This document shows positions 23,535 to 34,200 of a stretch of DNA of 64,000 bases, in pieces. Below the pieces are notes generated by a model that had not been told where the DNA came from, did not search any database, and was given only the letters and a program-made list of their open reading frames with translations. Position 1 is the first letter of the stretch, and each line of letters starts with the position of its first letter. A program made the translations under genes and the position numbers. The DNA lies in NCBI RefSeq assembly GCF_009769385.1, contig NZ_VKAB01000008.1:124001-188000 (forward strand), in the 5' to 3' direction. This DNA is from Saccharothrix deserti. GTDB lineage: Bacteria > Actinomycetota > Actinomycetes > Mycobacteriales > Pseudonocardiaceae.

Positions 23535-24792
23535 GGCGGTACACCACACCGTCGGCCGCGGGCATGCGCAATCGTTGGGACGCGACCGCGAGCACGATCA
23601 ACGTCACCAGGTGCGGCGCGTAGGTGGTCAGCTCGCTCGGCACCTCGTCCACCGAGTAGTACACCGCGTACAGGACGCCGGCGGCCAGGATGCCGGACGC
23701 CGCGGCGAACCAGCGACGGCGCACCAACTGCCAGATCACGATCACGACCAGCAGCAGCACCGCGCCGTAGACCAGGGCGAGGAACGTCTTGCCGCCCGAC
23801 CGCAGCTGCAACCCGTCGGCGTACCCGAACAGGGCCGCACCGCCGAGCAGCCCACCGGGCCGCCAGTTGCCGAAGATCATCGCGGCCAGGCCGATGAACC
23901 CGCGCCCGTTGGTCTGGCCCTCCAGGTACCCGGGCTGACCGGGGTTGAGCACCAGCGCGGCGCCACCGATACCGGCCAGCGCGCCGGACGAGATCACCGC
24001 GACGTACTTGTACCAGTAGACGTTGACGCCCAACGACTCCGCGGCCACCGGGTTCTCGCCGCACGACCGCAGCCGCAACCCGAACCGGGTCCGCCACAGC
24101 ACCAGGTAGCTGCCGATCACCAGCAGGACGGCCAGCATCGTCAACGGCGACACACCGGTGACGAGCCCGCGCAGGATGCCGGCGACGTCGGACAACCCGA
24201 CCCGCTGCTGCGCCTCCAACTCGCCCAGCCAGTCCGACAACCCGGCGGCCGAGTAAGTGTCGAACTTCGGCACCGAGGGCGACTCGCGCGGGTTGTTCGA
24301 CAGCGGGAAGAAGATCAGCGTGGACAGGTACTTGGTGAGACCGGCCCCGAGCAGGTTGATCGCCACACCGGACACGATGTGGTTCACCCCGAACGTCACG
24401 GTCGCGATCGCGTGCAGCAACCCGCCCAGCGCGCCGAACACGGCGGCCGACACCAGCGCCGCCCACGGGCCCCACTGGTACCCGGCCCACGCCGCGCCCC
24501 AGGTGCCCATGATCATCATGCCTTCGAGGCCGATGTTCACCACGCCCGCGCGTTCCGCCCACAGGCCGCCCAGCGCGGCCAGCAGGATCGGCAACGCCAA
24601 CCGCACCGCGGTCTGGATGGTGCCGGTGGACGTCAGCTGCGGCACACCGGTCAGGTACGACGTGGTGGACAGCAGCACCACCGCGCCGGCCACACCGAGG
24701 GCGCCGACGGCCCAACCGGGGATCCGGCGCGTCTTGCGAGGCGGCGGAACAGCCAGCGGAGCCTCGGCGGGGTTCATCAACGAAGTGCTCAT
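23527..24792 (-). CDS. Nucleoside ABC transporter permease (second subunit)
   Basis: A 421-residue permease of the BMP/BPL family (branched-chain-type fold), ATG 24792 overlapping the previous stop (ATGA). About ten helices. Conserved: ERAGVVNIGLEGMMIMG, GVNHIVSGVAINLLGAGLTK, and the cytoplasmic loop GLRLRSCGENPVAAESLGV, then GFIGLAAMIFGNWRPGG. It pairs with the upstream permease; together with the ATPase and BMP lipoprotein it should import nucleosides, the substrates of cdd and deoA downstream. Confidence 0.92.
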   Translation of the reverse strand: MSTSLMNPAEAPLAVPPPRKTRRIPGWAVGALGVAGAVVLLSTTSYLTGVPQLTSTGTIQTAVRLALPILLAALGGLWAERAGVVNIGLEGMMIMGTWGAAWAGYQWGPWAALVSAAVFGALGGLLHAIATVTFGVNHIVSGVAINLLGAGLTKYLSTLIFFPLSNNPRESPSVPKFDTYSAAGLSDWLGELEAQQRVGLSDVAGILRGLVTGVSPLTMLAVLLVIGSYLVLWRTRFGLRLRSCGENPVAAESLGVNVYWYKYVAVISSGALAGIGGAALVLNPGQPGYLEGQTNGRGFIGLAAMIFGNWRPGGLLGGAALFGYADGLQLRSGGKTFLALVYGAVLLLVVIVIWQLVRRRWFAAASGILAAGVLYAVYYSVDEVPSELTTYAPHLVTLIVLAVASQRLRMPAADGVVYRRG

Positions 24793-25858
24793 GCCGCATC
24801 CACCGTTCCGAGCTGCCGGCCGACCTGCCGCTGCTGCGCGGCCAGTTCGAACCGGCGGACCACCTCGTAGGCGACGACGACCGACAGCACGATCGCCCCC
24901 TGCATGATCGTCACGATCTCCCGCGGCACCTGCACGTTGTCCAGCGCCAGACCGGACTTGTCCAGGAACGCCCACAGCACCGCGGCGAACGCGATGCCGC
25001 CGGGGTGGTTGCGACCGAGCAGCGCGATCGCGATGCCGGAGAAGCCGATACCGGCGGGGAAGTTCAGGTTGTACGTGTGGTCGCGGCCCAGGATCTCGGG
25101 CATCGACACCAGACCGGCGATGGCGCCGGACAGCAGCATCGCGATCAGCACCATCTTCTTGGCGTTCACGCCACCCGCGGCGGCGGCCGTGGCCGATTCG
25201 CCGGACGCGCGCAGCTCGAAGCCGAACCGGGTGCGGTTCATCATCACCCAGTAGCCGACGCCGAGCAGCGCGGCCAGGAACACCAGGCCGAACACCGTGC
25301 CGGACGAGCCGAACGAGATGCCGGGCACCCAGCCGCTCTCCGGGATCTCCGGGGTGCGGATGTTGTTGCCGCGCAGTTCGCCGAACACGTCCGAGCCGAT
25401 CAGGTACGCCGCGAGACCGAGCGCCAGGCCGTTCATCATGATCGTCGAGATGACCTCGTTGACGCCGCGCGTCACCTTGAGGATCGCCGGGACCGCCGCC
25501 CACAGGGCGCCCGCGACCGCGGCCGTCAGGATGATCACCAGGGCGTGCAGGCCGGGCGGCAGCGCGATGGAGCCGCCGACCACGGCCGCGACGACCGCCG
25601 CGACCCGGTACTGGCCCTCGACGCCGATGTTGAACAGGTTCATCTGGAACCCGATCGCCACCGCGAGCGCCGCGATGTAGTACGTGCCGGTGCTGTTGAT
25701 GATGTCCACCGCGGTGGTGCCTTCACCGACCTGCGACAACATCACCCCGAACGCCCGCAGCGGGTTCGCGCCGGACACCACCAGCGCGATACCGCACAGC
25801 AGGGCGGAGAACAGGATCGCCAGCACGGGCGGCAGGAGCTTGCCGCGCAAGATTCCCA

Positions 25859-25859
<1 letters not shown>
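24789..25859 (-). CDS. Nucleoside ABC transporter permease (first subunit)
   Basis: A 356-residue permease, MGILRGKLLPPVLAILFSAL, with about eight to ten helices. Signature segments: IALAVAIGFQMNLFNIGVEG-like (FQMNLFNIGVEGQYRVAA), VNEVISTIMMNGLALGLAAY, and RFGFELRASGESATAAAAGG. The ATG overlaps the ATPase stop as TAATG, so the pair is translationally coupled. Family and operon partners indicate purine/pyrimidine nucleoside uptake. Confidence 0.92.
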
Positions 25860-27433
<1,574 letters not shown>

Positions 27434-27473
27434 GGAAGCTCCGTCTGATCTCCGGCTGCGCCGGGGCTAACCA

Positions 27474-27513
27474 CGCACTGGGCCCCGCGAGTGTGCTCGC
27501 AGGGCCCAGTGCG
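27474..27513 (-). terminator. Hairpin between the BMP gene and the ABC ATPase gene
   Basis: CGCACTGGGCCC (27474-27485) pairs perfectly with GGGCCCAGTGCG (27502-27513), and the loop itself forms GCGAG-TGTG-CTCGC. There is no U-tract, so it may be an attenuator or an RNA-stabilising 3' structure giving more binding protein than transporter. Confidence 0.65.
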
Positions 27514-27530
27514 CCGGAGGCCGGATGGGG

Positions 27531-28673
27531 TTACGGCTTGTCGCTGACCTTGATCTTGCCCGCGATGATCTGGGCCTTGTAGCCCTCGAGGACGCCCTGC
27601 AGCTCGGCGTCGATCTTGCCGCCCGAGGTGGCGTAGCCGACGCCGTCAACGGACAGGTCGAACGCCTTGGGCAGGCTGGCCAGGTCGTTCTTCGCGACCG
27701 CACCGACGAAGTCGTACACCGCGACGTCGACCCGCTTGAGCATCGACGAGATGATGACGTCCTTGGACTCCTCGACCGTCTTCTGGTTGTACTGGTCGGA
27801 GTCGACGCCGATCGCCTTCACGCCGGCCGTCTTCGCGGCGGAGAACACGCCCTTACCGGACGCGCCCGCGGCGTGGTACAGCACGTCGGCGCCCGCCTCG
27901 ATCTGGCCGGTCGCGACCTCCTGGCCCTTGGTCGGGTCCTGGAAGCCGGTGAAGTCGCCCGCCGGGGTCAGGTACTTCTCTTCGATCTTGATGTCCGGCG
28001 CGGCGGCCTTGGCGCCCTGCTCGAAGCCCGCCTGGAACTTCTGGATCAGCGGGATCTCCACACCGCCGACGAAGCCCACGTGGCAGGCCTTGGACTGGTA
28101 GGCGGCGATGACGCCGGCCAGGAAGGAGCCCTGCTCCTCCGCGAACACCAGCGGCGTCACGTTCGCCGCGCCGTCCACCACGCCGTCCACGATGGCGAAC
28201 TTGACGTTCGGGAACTCCGGCGCCACGACCTTCAGCGACTCGGCGTAGGCGAAGCCGACCCCGATGATCGGGTTGAAGCCCTCGCCCGCGAGCTGGCGCA
28301 GACGGGTCAGCTTGGCGTCCTCCGCCTCGTTGGGCGCGGCGGTCAGCTCCTTCACGTTCTCCGGCTTGATGCCGAAGTCGGCCTTGGCCTTGTCCAGGCC
28401 GGCCGCGGCGGAGTCGTTGAACGACGCGTCACCACGACCGCCGATGTCGTAGGCCAGACCCACCTTCAGCGCGCTGCCGTCGACCTTCTGGTCCGACGCG
28501 GCGGCGCTGGACGTCGCGGCGGCTGCCGGCGGCTTGTCGGCCAGCTTGCAGCCCTCGGCGGTGTTGGTCGAGCCCGGCTGGGTCCCACCGGTGTCCTTGG
28601 CACAGGCGGCCATCGACAGAACGCTGGTCAGCGCGATCGCGGCCACCGCGAGGCCACGCATTCGACGACGCAC
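27531..28673 (-). CDS. BMP-family nucleoside-binding lipoprotein
   Basis: A 380-residue substrate-binding lipoprotein. Signal peptide MRRRMRGLAVAAIALTSVLS ends in the lipobox SMAAC (Cys24). The mature part has the BMP fold signatures: VGLAYDIGGRGDASFNDSAA, FNPIIGVGFAYAESLKVVA, FAIVDGVVD, EEQGSFLAGVIAA, VGFVGGVEIPLIQKFQAGFE, and VLYHAAGASGKGVFSAAK. BMP/PnrA-type proteins bind purine and pyrimidine nucleosides. GTG 28673 has GGGAGG 7-8 nt upstream. It is the first gene of the nucleoside uptake and salvage operon. Confidence 0.95.
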   Translation of the reverse strand: MRRRMRGLAVAAIALTSVLSMAACAKDTGGTQPGSTNTAEGCKLADKPPAAAATSSAAASDQKVDGSALKVGLAYDIGGRGDASFNDSAAAGLDKAKADFGIKPENVKELTAAPNEAEDAKLTRLRQLAGEGFNPIIGVGFAYAESLKVVAPEFPNVKFAIVDGVVDGAANVTPLVFAEEQGSFLAGVIAAYQSKACHVGFVGGVEIPLIQKFQAGFEQGAKAAAPDIKIEEKYLTPAGDFTGFQDPTKGQEVATGQIEAGADVLYHAAGASGKGVFSAAKTAGVKAIGVDSDQYNQKTVEESKDVIISSMLKRVDVAVYDFVGAVAKNDLASLPKAFDLSVDGVGYATSGGKIDAELQGVLEGYKAQIIAGKIKVSDKP

Positions 28674-29029
28674 GGCTCGTCTCCCTCCCTGCTCATCTAG
28701 GAGCAGACAAATCCCGACGACACGCGTCAGGGCTTCCGAGTGGCGAACCGTACCCCGTAGTAATGACAGGCGCGCACGGACCGGTCCGCCGTGACCTAAT
28801 CGTTGGTGCCACCGGGCGACTCCGCCACTCGTAGTGATCCACTGATCTCTCGGCGTATAGCCGGTTACGCAGTGTCAATACGCGATCCGGGTGACGTCGT
28901 TGTTTCGGGAATGCGACGTCAAAGGATTCGCCGGCCTCGGGGGTTAGCCCGTTGGTGAGGCGTTGGGCCGGCGTTGGCGGCCTCCGGTGCACTCCAGGCT
29001 GCACCGGTATCCATCCCAGGAGGTTGACC
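28674..29029. promoter_or_regulatory. Divergent intergenic region between nucleoside operon and T7SS-type island
   Basis: 356 bp without a supported ORF. It should carry the promoters of the BMP gene (minus) and of the island (plus). A perfect 7-bp inverted repeat, GACGTCG (28893-28899) and CGACGTC (28914-28920), lies about 110 bp before the island's first gene and could be an operator. No clear -35/-10 pair is visible in either direction. Confidence 0.4.
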
Positions 29030-29548
29030 TTGGACCCCCAGCAGTGGCTCGACAACTTCGAGGCCAAGCTGGCCGATCTCCAGCGGAAGTCGGCGGACCT
29101 CCAGGAGAACTTCGAGAACTCCCAGGCCACGGCGTCCAGCCCGGACGGTGCGGTGACGATCACCGTCGGCCCGAACGGCGGCCTGCTGAACATCCAGCTC
29201 GGCCACCGCGCGACCGAACTCGGCTCGGCCCGCCTCACCGCCCTGATCATGCAGACGGCCAAGGTCGCGCAGAAGCAGGCGGCGCAGAACGTGATGGCCG
29301 CGTTCGAACCGCTCGGTGAGGGCACCGAGGCCATGCAGATGGTCAGCGACGCCATCCCGGACGACGAGCCCGAGGACGGCGAGCAGCCCAAGGACGACAG
29401 CGCGTACGCGGAGTACTACGCCGAACCCGTGCCGGAGCCCGTGCGCCCCGCCGTGCCGACGCCCAGCCCGCAGGTGCAGATGCCGACGCGGCCGGTGCGC
29501 GGTTCGCGTCCGGGCGACGACGAGGACGACGAAAACCAGCCCTGGTGA
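29030..29548 (+). CDS. YbaB/EbfC-like protein, first gene of the giant-protein island
   Basis: A 172-residue protein. TTG 29030 is chosen because AGGAGG (29018-29023) lies 6 nt upstream. Residues 1-105 show the YbaB pattern: helical LDNFEAKLADLQRKSADLQE, the strand block SSPDGAVTITVGPNGGLLNI, then a second helix with ALIMQTAKVAQKQAAQNVMA. A Pro/Glu/Asp-rich tail ends DDEDDENQPW. It is related to the YbaB-like genes at 14777 and 15148, which also neighbour WXG proteins. A T7SS accessory role is a hypothesis. Confidence 0.78.
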   Translation: MDPQQWLDNFEAKLADLQRKSADLQENFENSQATASSPDGAVTITVGPNGGLLNIQLGHRATELGSARLTALIMQTAKVAQKQAAQNVMAAFEPLGEGTEAMQMVSDAIPDDEPEDGEQPKDDSAYAEYYAEPVPEPVRPAVPTPSPQVQMPTRPVRGSRPGDDEDDENQPW

Positions 29549-29565
29549 CGAGGAGAGCCTGAACG

Positions 29566-31260
29566 ATGACCGCCCCCGATACCCCGATCTCCTCGCCCCC
29601 GGGCATGGAGATCACCGAGAAGAACAAGTTCAAGGGCTCCATGTTCATCTCGGCCTGGGACGAGATGATCACCACGATCGGCAAGGACGCGGAGACCGAG
29701 ACCGAGAAGGCGCTGGACATCACGTTCGCCGCCATCGGCACGGCGTCGTCCATGGCGATGCTCGCGGTCGACCCGTTCGGCACGATCCTCGGCGCGGGCA
29801 TCGGCTGGCTCATCGAGCACGTGTCGTTCCTCAAGGAACCGCTCGACCAGCTCATGGGCGACCCGGACGAGATCGAGGCCAACGTCGAGGCGACCAAGGC
29901 GCAGGCCGCCGAGCTGCGGGTGCTGGCCGAGGACCACCGGAGCGGCCTGGCCACGTTCGACGGGTGGAGCGGCGCGTCGTCCGAGGCGTTCAAGGCCAAC
30001 ATGGACACGATGGGCCAGGAGCTGGACTCACTGGCCAACGCAGTCGAGCAGAAGGCCAAGATCGTCGCGATCTGCGGTGTGCTGGTGTCGGTGCTGCGCG
30101 ACATCGTGCGCGACCTGATCGCCCAGCTGCTCGGCTCGCTGCTGGCGGGCGCCCTGATCGCCGCCGCGAGCGCGTTCATCACCTTCGGCGCCTCGATCGT
30201 GGCGTACATCGGCTTCGCGACCGGCAAGGCCGTGGCGCTGGGCGTCAACATCTCGTCCCGGATCGCGCGGCTGACCGCCGCCCTGGCCCGCCAGATGGGC
30301 CGGATCAAGAACCTGGACGAGATCACCGAGAACGTCGGCAAGGGCTGGAACCGGTTCGAGAACGTCGCCGACGTGGCCGAGGTCGGCTACGAGTCGTGGA
30401 AGGCGCAGGAGGGCGTCGATCGCAAGATCGACAAGGCGTTGGCCGAAGACGAGAAGAGCGACGCGGAGAACGCCAAGATCACCGAGGCCAACAACAAGGC
30501 CGAGGAAGCCAACAAGAAGTACACCGAGGCCAAGGCGGCCGAGACCAAGGCCTCCGAGGAGGCCCAGAAGGCCAACGAGGAGCTGAACACCGCCTCCCAG
30601 AAGGCGAGCAGCGCCAACGACCGGGCCAACGCGTTCGCCAAGGAGGCCGAAGCCGCCGCCGCGCGTGGCGACCAGGCCGGGTTCGACGCCGCGAACGCCA
30701 AGTTCGAGGCGGCCAAGGCGGACGCGGACGCGGCCCGTTCCGAGGCGGCGCGTGCGGCGGAGAAGGTGGCGGCGGAGAGCCGTGACGTCGCCGAGGCGGC
30801 CAAGGCCAGCAACGAGGCGTTGAACGCGGCCAAGCCCGCCGACGAAGCCGCGCAGGCCGCGTACGACGAGTACAAGAGCAACAACCCCGGCACGGACGAC
30901 CCGGCGCGCACCTCCGCCGAGAACGACATGTCGGCGAAGAACGACGCGGCGAAGGCGGCGAACGCGAAGTACGAGCAGGCGAACGTCGACTTCACGGCGG
31001 CCAACGCGGCGGCGGCCGAGGCCAACGCCAAGGCGTTCGCGTCCGGCAGCGACGCGGACATCAAGGCCGCCGAGGAGGCGTCGCGCAAGGCCGAGCAGGT
31101 GGGCAACTCCGTCCAGCAGGCGGCGGACGAGGCGAAGTCGGCGGGTGAGGCGGCGAAGTCGAGCTACGACTCGTTCCAGTCGCAGTACTCGCAGGATTCG
31201 CAGCAGGGTTCGCAGCAGGGTTCGGGCTCGCGGGAGTCCACCGGTTCCGTCCAGGTCTAG
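29566..31260 (+). CDS. WXG-type protein with membrane-like core and long Ala-rich coiled coil
   Basis: A 564-residue protein, ATG 29566, AGGAG 12 nt upstream. After a basic/acidic start, a hydrophobic stretch (FAAIGTASSMAMLAVDPFGT, ILGAGIGWLIEHV) leads into a helical hairpin with the WXG turn FDGWSGASSEAFKAN near residue 128. Residues about 165-245 are hydrophobic (LLGSLLAGALIAAASAFITF, VAYIGFATGKAVALGV). Residues 290-545 are an extended coiled coil of Ala, Glu, Lys, Asn and Asp, ending in a Gln/Ser-rich tail. It lies 21 nt before the giant gene. A T7SS co-substrate or structural partner is likely; not proven. Confidence 0.72.
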   Translation: MTAPDTPISSPPGMEITEKNKFKGSMFISAWDEMITTIGKDAETETEKALDITFAAIGTASSMAMLAVDPFGTILGAGIGWLIEHVSFLKEPLDQLMGDPDEIEANVEATKAQAAELRVLAEDHRSGLATFDGWSGASSEAFKANMDTMGQELDSLANAVEQKAKIVAICGVLVSVLRDIVRDLIAQLLGSLLAGALIAAASAFITFGASIVAYIGFATGKAVALGVNISSRIARLTAALARQMGRIKNLDEITENVGKGWNRFENVADVAEVGYESWKAQEGVDRKIDKALAEDEKSDAENAKITEANNKAEEANKKYTEAKAAETKASEEAQKANEELNTASQKASSANDRANAFAKEAEAAAARGDQAGFDAANAKFEAAKADADAARSEAARAAEKVAAESRDVAEAAKASNEALNAAKPADEAAQAAYDEYKSNNPGTDDPARTSAENDMSAKNDAAKAANAKYEQANVDFTAANAAAAEANAKAFASGSDADIKAAEEASRKAEQVGNSVQQAADEAKSAGEAAKSSYDSFQSQYSQDSQQGSQQGSGSRESTGSVQV

Positions 31261-31281
31261 TAGAGCTCCGGAGAAATAGCC

Positions 31282-34200
31282 ATGGCACGCGGTGGTGGTG
31301 GAGTCGAGTCCAACCCGGGTTCCTCGGGCAACCCGTCCTCGTCACCGCCACCACCGCCGTCACCACCGCCCTCACCGGGCGGGCCGACCGGTAACACCGG
31401 CTTCGGCATGAGCGAGTCGTCCATGCAGGGCCTGCAGAACAAGGCAGGCGACTTCCAGTCCCGGTTGGCGGCGATCTCCAGCGGACTGCAGGGGTTGAAG
31501 CTGGCGCCCAACGCGTTGGGGCCGATCGGGATCGCCGCGGTGCCCGCGTTGAACAACTCCAACGACGCGTCGGTGAAGCAGGCGAACAACGCGTCGACCG
31601 CCATGGGCAACGTGCAGTCGGGCTTGAAGGCCACGGTTCAGACGCACGTCCAGAACGACCAGTTCGGCCGCGAGCAGTTCGCCAAGATCGACCCGAACTC
31701 GAACGCCCAGCGCCCTCCGGGCTCCCCCGGCAGCGGTCCGCTCGGCTCGAAGACGCCCGGTGGGCCGTCCGTGACGCCGGTCAACAACGTGCCGGGTGCT
31801 TCCGGGCCCAACACTCCCGGCGGTGGCAAAACGCCTGGTGGCCCTAACGTCGGGCCGATCAAGAACGTGCCCGGCGCGACCGGACCGAACACTCCCGGCG
31901 GCGGCAAAACGCCCGGCGGTCCCAACGTCGCGCCGATCAAGAACGTGCCGGGTGCTTCCGGGCCCAACGCTCCAGGCGGTAGCAAGACACCTGGCGGGCC
32001 CAATGTCGGGCCGATCACGAACGTTCCCGGCGGAACCGGACCCAACACTCCCGGCGGCGGCAAGACGCCCGGCGGTCCGAACGTCGGGCCGATCACGAAC
32101 GTTCCCGGCGGAACCGGGCCCAACACCCCTGGCAGCACGCGCGGCACAGGTGGGTCTTCGGTCGGGCCGATCAAGAACGTGCCCGGCGGGACCGGGCCGA
32201 ACGCTCCCGGCGGCGGTAAAGCGCCCGGTGGGTCGTCGGTCGGGCCGATCACGAACGTTCCGGGTGCCAGCGGGTCCTCGACACCGGGCGGTCCGCGCGG
32301 CACGACACCCGGTGGCGGCACCCCGCCCGTGAAGGGTGGCCCCACGCCGGGAGCGGCACCGGTGACCGGCGCTGCCACGCCTCCCGGCGGGAGCACGGCG
32401 TCCCGCAGCATCTCCGGCGCCTTGTCCGGCGCACCCACGGCACCACCGATCGCCGGCGGCCCGATGGCGCCAGGTGCTCCGGGCGCGCAAGGTGCAGGTG
32501 GGACGGACCGTTCGAGCAAGTTCACCGGCGGGCCGGGCAAGGGCACGTTCGACGCCCCGAAGGCCCCGACCGGCGACGGCACCATCAGCAAGGCGCCGTC
32601 CTCGTCGTCCTCGACCCCGCCGCCTGCCCCCAAGCCGACCATCGGCGCGCCGGGCCCCACCACGCCGCCGACGACCACCCCGCCGTCAACCACCCCACCG
32701 TCAACCACCCCACCGTCAACCACCCCGCCGTCGACGACACCGCCGCCGAGCACCTCGACGACCGCGCCCTCGACGACCCCGAAGCCGACCCCGGGCGGCA
32801 CACCCCCGGTCAGCTCCCCTGCCGCCGGCGCACCTCCCATGGCCGGTCCTCCACCAGCGGCCGGCGCGCCGGGCGGGAACCAGTCGACGGACCGTTCGAG
32901 CAAGTTCACGGGTGGGCCGGGCAAGGGCGTCTTCGACGCGCCCAAGCCGCCCACGGCGGACGGCAACATCACCAAGGCTCCGCCGACGTCGTCCTCGACC
33001 CCGCCGCCGGCCCCCAGGCCGACCCCGACCTCCCCTTCGCCAACCGTCCCCCCGGCGGTCACCACTCCGCCGACCGCACCTCCGGCGGTCACCACTCCGG
33101 TGGGCACCACACCGGCGGGCACGCCGACGACGGCCCCGCCGACCTCCGCCACCCCACCGCCCGCGACCAAGACGCCACTGCCGACCAACACCCCACCACC
33201 GGTGACCACACCACCGGCAGCGCCCCCTTCCGCGGTCCCCCCAGCGGCGACGCCTCCCGCAGCCACACCCCCGGCTACCGGCGCGCCCAGCCCGACGACG
33301 GGTGGCGATCGCAACAGCAAGTTCACCCAGCCCAGCACGCCGAGCGGCGTCTTCGACGCGCCCAAACCCCCAGTCCCCGACGGCACGGTCAAGACCGCGC
33401 CGCCCGCGGGCCAGGTGCCTCCGAACGCTCCCCCGACCCCCAACACCCCGCCGGTCAACACCCCGAACACGAACACCGCGCCACCGGCCACAACACCGCT
33501 GGCCAAGGCACCCCCGACCGCCCCACCGGCGGGCCCACCTGTCACACCGGCACCGGTCAACTCGCCGACCGCACCCACAGCCCCTCCGGCGAGCACCCCA
33601 CCGGTCAGCAGCCCACCGCCGACCGCCAACACCCCTGCGCCCAACACACCGAACGTCGCACCACCCAACTCACCGGCCCCGGCAACCGCCCCGCCGGCGC
33701 GGAACTCGCCGACCGGCGCGGCGCCGAACACCGACCCGGCGGTGGTGGCAGCGGTTGTCGTGCCGCCGAACAGCCCGGTTCCGCCCTCGGCTCCGCGGCG
33801 TTCCAGGCCACAAGGGATCGTGGTCGAGTCGATCACCGACTTGGCCCAGCTCGGCAACCCCGACTCACCGACCGACATCAACACCGCGGCCGCCTACGTC
33901 TCGCTGATCTCCTCCCAGCCGCCCGGCACGGATGTGGACCAGGACGTCCATCCCGACCTCTCGGACTACGTGATCACGTTCGACCCGGAGACCGGGGTCG
34001 CGACGACCGCGGACGTGGACAACGACTCGCTGCTCGACTTCTACTTCGACAACGACCCCGCCGGGGACGTCGACGTGCAGTCCGCCCCGTCCGGCCCGGT
34101 GGTGACCACCAACTACACCGTGGAGTCCGACGGCACGGTGCCGCCGTTCACCTCCCACGCCCACAACACGACCTTCGTGGCGACGGGCGGCTTCCCGGCC

